Below, piece by piece: positions 45,873-55,569 of a stretch of DNA of 64,000 bases; the first letter of the stretch is position 1; every line of letters begins with the position of its first letter. This DNA comes from Sphingosinicella soli (GTDB lineage: Bacteria; Pseudomonadota; Alphaproteobacteria; Sphingomonadales; Sphingomonadaceae), in NCBI RefSeq assembly GCF_014199685.1, contig NZ_JACHNZ010000009.1, forward strand, positions 1 to 64,000, given 5' to 3'. The notes beneath the pieces are model-generated. The model saw only the letters and a program-made list of their open reading frames with translations. It did no database searches and was not told the origin of the DNA. A program made the translations under genes and the position numbers.

Positions 45873-48194
45873 TCAGAACTTCTGGCGAACCTCGACCCCG
45901 ATCGTGCGCGGACGCAGCGTCGTTGCCGCATCATTGCCCGCGCCGAGGTTGACGTCGAGCCAGGGCTGCGCATCCAGGAGATTATTGACGTAGAGCCGCA
46001 GCACGGTCGCGCCGTTATCCGCCGAGATCGAAGCGTTCACAACGTCGTAGCTTTCGCGGAACTCCGCCAGGTTGGGGACGAGGCCGCCCTCTGCATCCGA
46101 GAAGGTGACGGCCTGCACGCGATCGAACATCCGACGCGCGCTGCTTTGATACTGATACTCGGCGCGGACCTGCGCCCGCCAATCGGCGCCGACGTCGAAG
46201 CCGTAGCTTGCGAACGCGCTCGCCATCCATTTCGGCACGGCGAGCACCTGATCGTCGTCCTGCACGGCGGTGCCGACCGCGGCATCGGTGATCTTCGCGC
46301 TCGTGTAGGTCGCGTTGCCGCCGATCTGGAAGCCGCCCGCCACATTGACGCGCCCTTCGATCTCGGCGCCCTTCACCTCGGCGCTGCCGGCATTGCCGGT
46401 GAAGGAAAAGCCGCAGTTGATGAGATTGAGCTGCTGCTGGATCTTCTTCCAGTCCGTGAAGAACAGTGCGCCGTTCAGCGTCACGCGGCCGTCGGCGAAC
46501 TGGTTCTTGGTGCCGAGTTCGTAGCTCCAGAGATTGTCGGAATCGAAGCTGTCCGGCGCGGCGGTGAGGCCGAGTCGATCGAGATCGGCCGCGCAGAGCA
46601 CCGGGTTCACCTGAAAGCGGTTCGGGCCGCCCGGCCGGAAGCCCTTCGCCGCCGACGCGAAGATCATGTTTTCGGGGGTCGCCTTGTAGGAGATGCCGAC
46701 CTTGGGGTTGACGCCCTTCTCGTTGCTCTTGCGGCCTTCGACGAGCGTCAGCCCGCCGTTGAAGGGGCCGTCGCCCAGGATATCGACAACCTGCTTTATC
46801 TGGAACAGGCGGACGCCGGCGGTGACATCGAGCCGGTCGGTGATCGAGAACGTCGCCTCGCCGAACGCCGCATACTGCTTCGCCTTGGTCGTCGTATCGC
46901 CGACATAGCCGACCTCGGTGCCGATGATCGGCGTTGCGCCCGGCGTACTCGCGATCTGGTAGAGGTTATCGTCCTGATGGGAATAATAGAGGCCCGCCAC
47001 CCACTTGAAGCGGTCGCCGGGGCCGCCGGAAGACAGACGCAGTTCCTGACTGAACTGCGTGGTGCGGCTGCGCGACAGATTGGGGCTGGTGAAGGAATAA
47101 AGCGGCGGCACGAGCCCGCCGATGAAGAAGCTGTAATCACGCTCCCAGTTGAGCGTGCGGTCGAAATAGGCGGTCAGCGAGGCGAAATCCACGTTGCCGA
47201 GCGATTTGCCGACGTCGAGGCTGTAGATGCCCGCCTTGTCCACCGTCGACTGCGGAAGCCGGAACGACGACGTCAATTCCTCCCGGTCGCCCAGGAAGAA
47301 CTGCGACGGGTTTTTCTGCTCGTAACGCTGATAGAACAGCGCCGGGCGGATCGACCATGTCGCGTCCGGTTCCCACTGAAACGACAGGCGGCCGACGAAA
47401 CTGTCCGCCTTGTTGTGATTGGATACGGTGCGGCTTGAAAGCGCATCCTGCACGAGCGGCGTGTAATCGGGCGACGGCGTGCTCGAATAGTTCGAGTTCC
47501 GCACGGTGCCGGGCGCATTGTCGATGTAGCCGCCTTCGCGCCGATAGAGAAAGCCGGTCCGCATCGCCAGCGTGTCGGTGACGAGCGGGAGATTGAGGAT
47601 GCCCTCGACATTGTAGGAGGGCGCGCCGTGCGCCGTCGCGGCGAAGCCGGCGGCGGCGCTGCCCGAGAGGAGCGCGGTGTCCGGGCGGGCGCTTACGTAT
47701 TTGATCGCGCCGCCCATCGCACTGCCGCCGTAGAGCGTGCCCTGCGGGCCTTTCAGCACTTCGAGGCGCTCCATATCGAAGAAGATCGGATCGAAGGCGC
47801 CGCTGAACCCTGTTGCGACGGTGACCAGCGAGATGTCGTCGAGATAGATGCCGACCGTGGGCGAGGACGCGACAGTGCTGACGCCGCGAATGTTGTAGTT
47901 GCCGAGCCCGCGCTCGACGTTCGAGAACGACAGACCCGGCACATTGCGCAGGACATCCTTCACATCGACCGCGCCGTTTTCGCGAAGCTGATCGCCCGAG
48001 AGCGCGCTCACCGAGATGGGCACGTCCTGAAGCCGCTCGTTCGTCTTGCGCGCGGTCACGACGATCTCGCCCGCATCCACGAGCGGCGCGGTCGCGGCCT
48101 CCTGCGCAAGCGCCGGCGCGCCGAGCGCTACGGACGAGACACCGAGCGCGAGCATGCTGCGGCGAACGGTGATGGAAAATGCTCTGGCGTTCAT
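45873..48194 (-). CDS. TonB-dependent receptor linked to the PQQ dehydrogenase
   Basis: An outer-membrane receptor of 773 residues: signal peptide to APALAQ, TonB box-like GEIVVTARKTNERLQDVPIS, plug domain with LRNVPGLSFSNVERGLGNYNIRGVS, and a barrel ending RTIGVEVRQKF. It belongs to the large sphingomonad class whose ligands are often aromatic or hydrophobic. The ATG at 48194 follows GGGGTAAGC; upstream in-frame residues are not coding. It precedes the PQQ dehydrogenase by 70 to 25 bp depending on that start, suggesting the receptor imports its substrate. Divergent from the aldehyde dehydrogenase gene. Confidence 0.92.
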   Translation of the reverse strand: MNARAFSITVRRSMLALGVSSVALGAPALAQEAATAPLVDAGEIVVTARKTNERLQDVPISVSALSGDQLRENGAVDVKDVLRNVPGLSFSNVERGLGNYNIRGVSTVASSPTVGIYLDDISLVTVATGFSGAFDPIFFDMERLEVLKGPQGTLYGGSAMGGAIKYVSARPDTALLSGSAAAGFAATAHGAPSYNVEGILNLPLVTDTLAMRTGFLYRREGGYIDNAPGTVRNSNYSSTPSPDYTPLVQDALSSRTVSNHNKADSFVGRLSFQWEPDATWSIRPALFYQRYEQKNPSQFFLGDREELTSSFRLPQSTVDKAGIYSLDVGKSLGNVDFASLTAYFDRTLNWERDYSFFIGGLVPPLYSFTSPNLSRSRTTQFSQELRLSSGGPGDRFKWVAGLYYSHQDDNLYQIASTPGATPIIGTEVGYVGDTTTKAKQYAAFGEATFSITDRLDVTAGVRLFQIKQVVDILGDGPFNGGLTLVEGRKSNEKGVNPKVGISYKATPENMIFASAAKGFRPGGPNRFQVNPVLCAADLDRLGLTAAPDSFDSDNLWSYELGTKNQFADGRVTLNGALFFTDWKKIQQQLNLINCGFSFTGNAGSAEVKGAEIEGRVNVAGGFQIGGNATYTSAKITDAAVGTAVQDDDQVLAVPKWMASAFASYGFDVGADWRAQVRAEYQYQSSARRMFDRVQAVTFSDAEGGLVPNLAEFRESYDVVNASISADNGATVLRLYVNNLLDAQPWLDVNLGAGNDAATTLRPRTIGVEVRQKF

Positions 48195-48437
48195 ATGCTT
48201 ACCCCTTTTTTCTTCGCCGCCGGGCCTTTTGCCTCTGATGGGCGGAATTGAGCCGGCACCATGCAACGGGGGCGCAGCAACGTCCTTTCCATTTTCCCGA
48301 ACTTTGTTTGCGCCGCCCCGAACCCGGCCTGCCGCAATGCAGATTGCCGCGCGCTCACAGATTTTTCGCGGTGCCGCAAAAGCGCGGAAACGCAACATCT
48401 TTCATGCTCGGGGAAACAGCACAAAGAGCAGGACGCC

Positions 48438-49928
48438 ATGACCACGCCCCCTATCGACTGGCACGCCCGCGCCGCCGCGCTCAGCGTGCCCGTCCGCCCC
48501 TTCATCGACGGCCGTTTCGTCGATTCCGCCGCAGACGCGCATTTTGAATCGATCAATCCCGCGACGAACGGCGCGGTCTGCACGCTTTCCGTGGGCGCAG
48601 ACGACGATGTCGACCGCGCGGTTGCCGCCGCACGCCGCGCCTTCGAGGACGGGCGCTGGGCGAAATCGACGCCGCTGCAGCGCAAGGCTGTGCTGCTGCG
48701 CATCGCCGAGCTGATCGAGGCGAACGCCGACGATCTGGCGCTGATGGACTCGCTGGAAATGGGCAAGGCGATTTCCGCCGCGCGCGCCGAGATCGCCTTC
48801 GCGTCCGGCTTCTTCCGCTATTACGGGGAAGCGACCGACAAACTTTACGGCGCGGTCGCCCCTTCGGACAGCATCACGCTGTCGCTCGGGCTGCTGGAGC
48901 CGCGCGGCGTCGTCGGCGCCATCGTGCCCTGGAACTTCCCGCTCATCAACGCGGCGCTGAAGGCCGCGCCCGCGCTCGCGGCGGGCAACAGCGTCGTCCT
49001 GAAACCCTCCGAGATCGCCTCGACCTCGGCGCTGCGGCTCGCCGAGATCGCATCGGAAGCAGACCTGCCGGGCGGCGTGTTCAATGTGGTGCCGGGACTT
49101 GGGCCTACAGTCGGGCAGGCGATCGGACGCCACGGCGACATCGACTTCATCAGCTTCACCGGCTCCACCGCGACCGGCCGCCTGTTCATGACCTACGCAG
49201 GGCAATCGAACGGCAAGCCGCTGCTGCTCGAATGCGGGGGCAAGTCGCCGCAGCTGGTCTGCGCGGACATGGCGGACGATCTGGACGCCGTCGCCGCGCG
49301 GGTCGCGCACGACGCCTTCTGGAACCAGGGCCAGTGGTGCGCCGCGAAAACGCGCCTGATCGTGGAGGACAGCTTCCACGACCGGCTGGTCGACGCCGTG
49401 ATCGCGGCGGCCGCGCGGCTTGTGCCCGGCGATCCGCTCGATCCCGCGACCAATTTCGGGACGATCGCCACGCGCGGGCAACTCGAGAAGATCCGCAATT
49501 TCGTCGCCCACGCCCGCACCGAAGGCGCGACCGTCGCGTTCAACGGCGGGCCGTGGGGCGAGACATCGACCGCGCCCACGATCCTGACGGACGTGCGCGC
49601 CGACATGACCGTCGCGTGCGAGGAAGTGTTCGGGCCCGTGCTTTCGGTGATGCGTTTCCGCGATTTTGGCGAAGCGCTCGCGATCGCCAACGACACCCGC
49701 TACGGCCTTGCCGCCAGCATCTGGACGCGCGACGCCCGGCGCTCGCACGAGGCGGCGCGAGCGCTCCGCGCCGGGCGCGTGACCGTGCGCGCCAGTGCCG
49801 CGGCGGGAGAGCACTCGGGCTTTGCGCTGAGCGCCGAGCCGTGGGGCGCCTCCGGCTTCGGCGTGGAGGGCGGCATGGAAGGGCTGCGATCGTACTGCCG
49901 TTTCAAATCCGTCGAGTTCGTAAGCTGA
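48438..49928 (+). CDS. NAD-dependent aldehyde dehydrogenase
   Basis: A 496-residue ALDH-superfamily enzyme. Motifs are PWNFPLINAALKAAPALAAGN (cofactor site), GSTATGRLFM, LLECGGKSPQLV with the general-base Glu, and FWNQGQWCAAKTRL with the catalytic Cys. The chosen ATG at 48438 follows AGCAGGA; 59 in-frame residues upstream have no family similarity. It would complete the alcohol to aldehyde to acid route with the divergent PQQ dehydrogenase. Its stop overlaps the start of the AraC regulator (TGATG). The divergent gap of 244 bp contains two weak palindromes. Confidence 0.93.
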   Translation: MTTPPIDWHARAAALSVPVRPFIDGRFVDSAADAHFESINPATNGAVCTLSVGADDDVDRAVAAARRAFEDGRWAKSTPLQRKAVLLRIAELIEANADDLALMDSLEMGKAISAARAEIAFASGFFRYYGEATDKLYGAVAPSDSITLSLGLLEPRGVVGAIVPWNFPLINAALKAAPALAAGNSVVLKPSEIASTSALRLAEIASEADLPGGVFNVVPGLGPTVGQAIGRHGDIDFISFTGSTATGRLFMTYAGQSNGKPLLLECGGKSPQLVCADMADDLDAVAARVAHDAFWNQGQWCAAKTRLIVEDSFHDRLVDAVIAAAARLVPGDPLDPATNFGTIATRGQLEKIRNFVAHARTEGATVAFNGGPWGETSTAPTILTDVRADMTVACEEVFGPVLSVMRFRDFGEALAIANDTRYGLAASIWTRDARRSHEAARALRAGRVTVRASAAAGEHSGFALSAEPWGASGFGVEGGMEGLRSYCRFKSVEFVS

Positions 49929-51034
49929 TGCTCGCGCGACACGCGCTTGCGGAAAAGGGCGGCTCTCTGGACACGCCGACGGGCAAACGTATAGTCGGGA
50001 ACCTGCATTTTTCGGGGACGCGCGCGTTGAACAACAGCCTCGACACCGCCGGGACCGGCTTCGATCCCACGCTCCAGTCCGTCGTCGAAGCCATGAAGGC
50101 TCGTATCGAAAGCAGGCCGGGGCCGGTCGGCAAGGCGTTCCTGCTGCAGCCCGAAACCGAAACCGTGCGCGGCTGGTACAACGGCTTGACGATCCGGCCG
50201 GGGTTCTCGCTGGTGCTTTCAGACCTCCGCTATGCCGAGCAGTGCGTCTACCATCACGAGTGCGGCGAATACCTCAAGCTGCACTTCAAGCTGGACGGCA
50301 CGAGCGTCATCGGCAGCGAGCAGGAAGAAGATGTGCCGGTGCTGCCGGGGCTGATGTCGTTTCTGGTGCAGCCCACCGACAGCGTGAAATACGAACGCAT
50401 CGTGGGGGAGAGCCACGAGCGTTCGATCACGATGATCTGCAGCAAGGACTTCGTATCGGGGCTGCTTTCGCCCGGTACGCCGGACCTGCCCGCTTCGATC
50501 GCCGATTTCCTGCGCGCCCGGGCTTCGCACTTCACCTACGACAGCCTGCCGATGCACCCGCAGATGCGGCCCATCGTGGAGGACATCCTGAGCCCGCCCG
50601 ATACCGGGGCGCTGGGCAATCTGATGATGGAAGCGAAAGCGCTGGAGCTGCTGTGTTTCGCGATCAAGCAGATTCTGGGCAGCTCGCGAACGACCGAGAC
50701 GGTGCGTCCGCGCGACCGGCGCAAGATCGAGGAGCTTTGCCGGATCCTGGGCGACGACACGCAGGCATCTTACTCGATCGCCGACCTGTGCCGCCATCTG
50801 GCGTGGAACGAAACGCAGATGATGGAATGCTTCAAGCAGGTGACGGGCACGACCATCTCGACCTACCGCCAGCGCGTGCGCATGGACAATGCGCGGCGGC
50901 AGCTCTGCGATACCGACGCCTCGATCACCGAGGTGGCGTTCAACGCAGGCTACGAGCATCCCAGCAACTTCGCCACCGCCTTCAAACGCACGTTCGGCTA
51001 TTCGCCGCGTCTGGCACGCGCGCGGCTGAACTGA
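49928..51034 (+). CDS. AraC-family transcriptional regulator
   Basis: A 368-residue regulator. The C-terminal 100 residues form the double helix-turn-helix: SIADLCRHLAWNETQMMECFKQ and then ITEVAFNAGYEHPSNFATAFKRTFGYSPR, the standard AraC signature. The N-terminal part is a sensory domain like that of XylS/PchR-type members. The ATG overlaps the aldehyde dehydrogenase stop and its own stop overlaps the next ATG, so the three genes form a coupled operon. It most likely controls the adjoining alcohol-oxidation genes. Confidence 0.88.
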   Translation: MLARHALAEKGGSLDTPTGKRIVGNLHFSGTRALNNSLDTAGTGFDPTLQSVVEAMKARIESRPGPVGKAFLLQPETETVRGWYNGLTIRPGFSLVLSDLRYAEQCVYHHECGEYLKLHFKLDGTSVIGSEQEEDVPVLPGLMSFLVQPTDSVKYERIVGESHERSITMICSKDFVSGLLSPGTPDLPASIADFLRARASHFTYDSLPMHPQMRPIVEDILSPPDTGALGNLMMEAKALELLCFAIKQILGSSRTTETVRPRDRRKIEELCRILGDDTQASYSIADLCRHLAWNETQMMECFKQVTGTTISTYRQRVRMDNARRQLCDTDASITEVAFNAGYEHPSNFATAFKRTFGYSPRLARARLN

Positions 51035-52119
51035 TGAATTCCGCCGACAGTTTCAGCGCCGATTATCGCGGCGCGCGCGCCAAATTTCTTGAGGACGCCC
51101 AGGCGGCAGGCGGATCGCTTGAAACCATCACGCACCCCGAGCGCGGACCGGACGGCGGCGAGGTTTTCACCGACGTCGCGGCGTTCGGCGTCGAGGGCGC
51201 CGAGCGCGTGCTGGTGCTGATTTCCGGCACGCACGGCGTCGAGGGTTTCTGCGGCTCGGGCGCGCAGGTCGATCTGCTGCGGCGCGGCGAGACTGCGCGC
51301 CGCCCCGAGGGCGTCGGCATCCTGATGATCCATGCGGTGAACCCCTACGGGTTCGCCTGGCTGCGCCGCGTGACGCACGAGAACATCGACCTCAACCGCA
51401 ACTGGATCGATTTTTCGAAGCCCCTGCCCGCCAACCCCGGCTACGACCTGCTGCATTCCGCGATCTGCCCGCCGGTGTGGGACGACGCCGCGCAGGCGGC
51501 ATCGGCGCTTGCGACCACGCGCTACGCCGACGCGCACGGCGCGCTCGCCATGCGCGCGGCGATGATGGGCGGACAATATACGCACGCCGACGGGCTGTTC
51601 TACGGCGGCACCGCGCCGAGCTGGTCGCGCACCACGCAGAGCGCGATCCTGACGCACTATCTGGCGAACGCCGCCAAGATCGGCATCATCGATTACCACA
51701 CGGGCCTCGGCCCCTGGGGCTTTGCCGAGCAGATCATCGTGAGCGCGCGGGAGAGCGACGGTTTCCGCCGCGCGGCGCGCTGGTACGGCGCCGCGCTCGC
51801 TTCGGTCGCGGACGGCCAGTCCGCATCCGTGCGGATCGAAGGCGACGGGCTGAGCGCCGCCCCCGCGCTGCTGCCCGGCGCGGACGTGACGAGCATGGCG
51901 ATCGAGGTCGGCACGCATCCCACCGACCATATCCTTGCCGCGCTGCAGGCGGATTGCCGTCTCCACGCGCACGGCGACCCGGCCTCCCCCGACGCGAAAC
52001 CGATCAAGGACGCGATCCGGAACGCCTTCTACGGTGACGCCGACGACTGGAAGGGCATGGTCGCGGGCCAGTCGCTGCTTGCCGTACGGCAGGCGCTCGC
52101 CGGACTGTCCGCCGACTGA
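51034..52119 (+). CDS. DUF2817 (M14-like zinc carboxypeptidase-related) protein
   Basis: A 361-residue protein of the DUF2817 family, related to M14 zinc carboxypeptidases and succinylglutamate desuccinylase. Possible metal-site residues lie in SGTHGVEGFCGSGAQVDLL (His and Glu) and in GIIDYHTGLGPWG (His), with ENIDLNRNWIDF between. It has no signal peptide. Its ATG overlaps the AraC stop (ATGA). It may hydrolyse an amide in the compound handled by this locus or a peptide taken up by CstA; this is inference. Confidence 0.82.
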   Translation: MNSADSFSADYRGARAKFLEDAQAAGGSLETITHPERGPDGGEVFTDVAAFGVEGAERVLVLISGTHGVEGFCGSGAQVDLLRRGETARRPEGVGILMIHAVNPYGFAWLRRVTHENIDLNRNWIDFSKPLPANPGYDLLHSAICPPVWDDAAQAASALATTRYADAHGALAMRAAMMGGQYTHADGLFYGGTAPSWSRTTQSAILTHYLANAAKIGIIDYHTGLGPWGFAEQIIVSARESDGFRRAARWYGAALASVADGQSASVRIEGDGLSAAPALLPGADVTSMAIEVGTHPTDHILAALQADCRLHAHGDPASPDAKPIKDAIRNAFYGDADDWKGMVAGQSLLAVRQALAGLSAD

Positions 52120-52193
52120 CCCCTTTTCTGCCTCTGGCGCAGCGCGCGCAAAGATGAGATGCACGCGCAAACAGAGTGTGGCGGGGAGGTAAG

Positions 52194-54239
52194 ATGCGTC
52201 ATTTGCCGTGGATCGTATTTGCGCTGACGGGCGCGTTTGCACTGGCAGTGATCGCGACGCAGCGGGGGGAGCCGATCAACGCGCTGTGGATCGTGACGGC
52301 GGCGGTCTGCCTGTTCATCGTCGCCTACCGCTATTACGCGCTCTACATCGCCAAGCATGTGATGCGGCTCGACCCCGGCCGGCCAACGCCTGCGGTGCGC
52401 CGCGCCGACGGGCTCGACTATGTGGCGACCGAAAAGACCGTTCTCTTCGGGCATCACTTCGCCGCGATCGCGGGCGCGGGGCCGCTCGTGGGGCCGGTGC
52501 TCGCCGCGCAGATGGGCTATCTGCCCGGCACGCTGTGGATTCTCGCGGGCGTCGTCGTGGCGGGCGCGGTGCAGGACTTCATGGTGCTGTTCATCTCGAT
52601 GCGCCGCGACGGGCGTTCGCTCGGCGAACTCGTGCGCATGGAAATGGGCGCGGTTGCAGGCACGATCGCGCTGTTCGGCACGCTGATGATCATGATCATC
52701 CTGCTCGCCGTGCTGGCGCTGATCGTCGTGAAGGCGCTCGCCGAAAGCCCGTGGGGCATGTTCACCGTGGCCGCGACCGTGCCGCTTGCGATGGCGATGG
52801 GCGTCTATACGCGCTGGATCCGGCCGGGGCGCGTGGGCGAGGTGTCGCTGATCGGCTTCGTGGGGCTTATCCTCGCGATCATCTACGGTCAGCAGATCGC
52901 GGCATCGCCAGTGTGGGGCCCGTTTTTCACCTTCACGCCCGAGCAGCTCTGCTGGCTGCTGATCGGCTACGGCGCGGTCGCGTCCGTGCTGCCGGTGTGG
53001 CTGCTGCTCGCGCCGCGCGACTATCTTTCCACCTTCCTGAAGATCGGCGCGATCGCCGCGCTCGCCGTCTGCATCGTCATCATGGCGCCGCCGCTGCGCA
53101 TGCCCGCGCTGACGCAGTTCGTGGACGGCAGCGGGCCGGTGTGGTCGGGAACGCTGTTTCCGTTCCTGTTCATCACCATCGCCTGCGGCGCGGTTTCCGG
53201 CTTCCACGCACTGATCGCCAGCGGCACGACGCCGAAACTGATCGCAAACGAAGCGCACGCGCCGCTGATCGGCTACGGCGCGATGCTGATGGAGGCGTTC
53301 GTTGCGATCATGGCGCTCGTGGGCGCATCCATCCTCGATCCGGGCATCTACTTTGCCATGAACAGCCCCGCCGCCGTGCTCGGCCCGGACGCGGCAAGCG
53401 CCGCCGCCGCCGTGACCAACATGGGCTTCCCGATCACGGCCGACGCGCTGACGCAGGCCGCGAAGGACGTTGGCGAAACGACGATCATCTCGCGCACGGG
53501 CGGCGCACCGACGCTTGCCGTCGCGATGGCGGAAATCTTCAGCCACGTGATCGGCGGGCCGGGCATGAAGGCCTTCTGGTATCATTTCGCGATCCTGTTC
53601 GAGGCGCTGTTCATCCTCACCGCCGTCGATGCCGGAACGCGCGCCGGGCGCTTCATGATCCAGGATCTGATCGGCCTTGCCGCGCCGCGCTTTCGCGACA
53701 CGAAGGCGCTGCTGCCGGGCCTTATCGCCACGGGGCTCTGCGTTTCGGGCTGGGGCTTCTTCCTCTATCAGGGCGTCACCGATCCGCTCGGCGGCGTCAA
53801 CACGCTGTGGCCGGTGTTCGGCATATCGAACCAGATGCTGGCGGCGATGGCGCTGATGTTCTGCACCGCCGTGCTGTTCCGCATGAAGCGGGAGCGCTAT
53901 GCGTGGGTGACGGCGGTGCCCACCGCATGGCTGCTGATCTGCACGATCAGCGCGGGTTCGCTGAAGCTGTTCTCACCCGATCCCAAAATCGGCTTCCTGT
54001 CGCACGCCGCGGTATTTTCGGAAGCCGCCGCACGCGGCGAGGTGCTTGCGCCCGCGAAATCCATGGCGGAGATGAACCGCATCATCTTCAACGACCGCAT
54101 CGATGCCGCGCTCTGCGCGCTGTTCCTCGCGGTGGTCCTCGCGCTGCTCTACTTCGCGGTGAAGACGTGCATCGCGGCGCGGCGCAGCAACGAACCCACC
54201 GCGCGCGAAATCCCTCCATCTGCGGTGCCCGCCGAATGA
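52194..54239 (+). CDS. CstA-family carbon starvation / pyruvate-peptide transporter
   Basis: A polytopic inner-membrane transporter of 681 residues. Family hallmarks are HHFAAIAGAGPLVGPVLAAQMG near residue 85, GSGPVWSGTLFPFLFITIACGAVSGFHAL and AILFEALFILTAVDAGTRAGRF. E. coli members import pyruvate or peptides under carbon limitation. GGGGAGG precedes the ATG. It is followed by a small YbdD-like gene that overlaps its stop, the normal cstA-ybdD pairing. Confidence 0.94.
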   Translation: MRHLPWIVFALTGAFALAVIATQRGEPINALWIVTAAVCLFIVAYRYYALYIAKHVMRLDPGRPTPAVRRADGLDYVATEKTVLFGHHFAAIAGAGPLVGPVLAAQMGYLPGTLWILAGVVVAGAVQDFMVLFISMRRDGRSLGELVRMEMGAVAGTIALFGTLMIMIILLAVLALIVVKALAESPWGMFTVAATVPLAMAMGVYTRWIRPGRVGEVSLIGFVGLILAIIYGQQIAASPVWGPFFTFTPEQLCWLLIGYGAVASVLPVWLLLAPRDYLSTFLKIGAIAALAVCIVIMAPPLRMPALTQFVDGSGPVWSGTLFPFLFITIACGAVSGFHALIASGTTPKLIANEAHAPLIGYGAMLMEAFVAIMALVGASILDPGIYFAMNSPAAVLGPDAASAAAAVTNMGFPITADALTQAAKDVGETTIISRTGGAPTLAVAMAEIFSHVIGGPGMKAFWYHFAILFEALFILTAVDAGTRAGRFMIQDLIGLAAPRFRDTKALLPGLIATGLCVSGWGFFLYQGVTDPLGGVNTLWPVFGISNQMLAAMALMFCTAVLFRMKRERYAWVTAVPTAWLLICTISAGSLKLFSPDPKIGFLSHAAVFSEAAARGEVLAPAKSMAEMNRIIFNDRIDAALCALFLAVVLALLYFAVKTCIAARRSNEPTAREIPPSAVPAE

Positions 54240-54421
54240 CCGGCTTCCTCGCACGCCTGCGCGAGACCGCGCACCTGATGGTCGGCCTGCCCAGCTATGA
54301 CGCCTATCTGAGCCACATGACCGCGCGTCACCCGGATCAGAAACCGATGAACGAGGCCGAGTTCTTCCGCAACCGACAGGAAGCCCGGTACGGAGGCAGG
54401 AACGGCGGCCGCTGCTGCTGA
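54236..54421 (+). CDS. YbdD/YjiX family small protein
   Basis: A 61-residue protein with the family pattern LMVGLPSYDAYLSHMTARHP and NEAEFFRNRQEARYG. It is always found next to cstA-type transporters and is thought to assist them. The ATG overlaps the cstA stop (ATGA), so translation is coupled. It ends GGRCC and is close to the convergent flavin oxidoreductase stop. Confidence 0.9.
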   Translation: MTGFLARLRETAHLMVGLPSYDAYLSHMTARHPDQKPMNEAEFFRNRQEARYGGRNGGRCC

Positions 54422-54441
54422 ACGCGCCGCCGGCATCACCA

Positions 54442-55569
54442 TCACATGGCCCGGTCGCGTTCCCTGACCCCCGACGCGACAAGGCGCGGCAGGACATCGC
54501 GCGCAAGCCGGTGCAGGGCATCGACATAGTCGATCGCGCTGAAAATAACGCCATCGATACCGGCGGCGGCCATGCTCGCGAGTTTTGCGGCAACTGCCTC
54601 CGCATCACCGACAACGGGCATCCCCGAGCCGAGCGCCACCGTGCGGCGCATGAAGCGCATCTGATCCGAATCCTCCGCCACGTTGTTTTCGCGTGCCAAC
54701 GTGGAAATGAACCCGTCGATCGCCGCGTGATCGGCGCGGTCTTCGGAATAGTGGCGCAGATAGTCCGCGGCTTCCCTGTCCGTATCTTTCAGCACGAGCT
54801 GAGCATTCGTCCAGACCTGAATATCCCGCCCGAATTCATCGCGCGCGAGCGCCTTGTATTTCGCGACCTGAGCCTGCCACTGATCCGTACTTTCACCGAA
54901 AATGCCGATGAGGCCCATGTTCGAATGGCGCGCGGCAAAACGCATGCCCGTGTCGGAAAAACCGGCGTTCATGATCGGCACGCCGTCGCCCCGGATCGGC
55001 TGCGGGCGCGAGAGCGCGCCCTTCATGGAGAACCAGCGGCTTTCGAAATCGAACTCACGCGTTTCAGACCAGAGGCGACGGATCAGCGCCAACCATTCGG
55101 CGAGATATTGATAACGCTCCTCATGGCCGAGCATTTCGATTCCGAACATCTCGAATTCGCGGCGGTTCCAGCCGCCGACCACGTTCATGCCGAAGCGCCC
55201 GCCGGAAATGGCGTCGATCGTCGCGGCCTGTTTCGCGACGATCAGCGGGTGCACGGTGGGCGCATGCGTGGTGGCGAAAACGCCGATACGGCGCGTGGCC
55301 TGCGCGATCGCGGCGGCATAGGTGAACGGTTCGATGACATCGTGCGAGGCATGGTGAAAGTCGCCATCGACATAGCCCTTCCACCGCGCGATGGGCACGA
55401 TCGCTTCAAGCCCGGCGTCGTCCGCCATCTGCGCGATCCGCAGACATTCGGTCCAGTTCGGGGAGAAAAGCTCCGGCACCGTCGTCAGCGCCGGCATGGT
55501 GTTGGCGCAGAAGACACCGAGCTTGAGGCGGTTTGCCGAATAGACGGGATGCGCTGTGTGCGCGGTCAT
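54442..55569 (-). CDS. LLM-class flavin-dependent monooxygenase
   Basis: A luciferase-like TIM-barrel oxidoreductase of 375 residues, using reduced flavin and oxygen. Features are LKLGVFCANTMPALTTVPE, AATIDAISGGRFGMNVVGGWNRREFEMFG with the flavin-phosphate region, and NAGFSDTGMRFAARHS. It resembles the RutA/SsuD-type subgroup that opens rings or cleaves C-S or C-N bonds. The ATG overlaps the CoA ligase stop. A separate flavin reductase is not in the window. Confidence 0.88.
   Translation of the reverse strand: MTAHTAHPVYSANRLKLGVFCANTMPALTTVPELFSPNWTECLRIAQMADDAGLEAIVPIARWKGYVDGDFHHASHDVIEPFTYAAAIAQATRRIGVFATTHAPTVHPLIVAKQAATIDAISGGRFGMNVVGGWNRREFEMFGIEMLGHEERYQYLAEWLALIRRLWSETREFDFESRWFSMKGALSRPQPIRGDGVPIMNAGFSDTGMRFAARHSNMGLIGIFGESTDQWQAQVAKYKALARDEFGRDIQVWTNAQLVLKDTDREAADYLRHYSEDRADHAAIDGFISTLARENNVAEDSDQMRFMRRTVALGSGMPVVGDAEAVAAKLASMAAAGIDGVIFSAIDYVDALHRLARDVLPRLVASGVRERDRAM

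Noticed and set aside
45819-47438. A 539-residue frame antisense to the TonB receptor
   Set aside because: Shadow of a receptor whose plug and barrel are recognisable; no family features in the antisense product.
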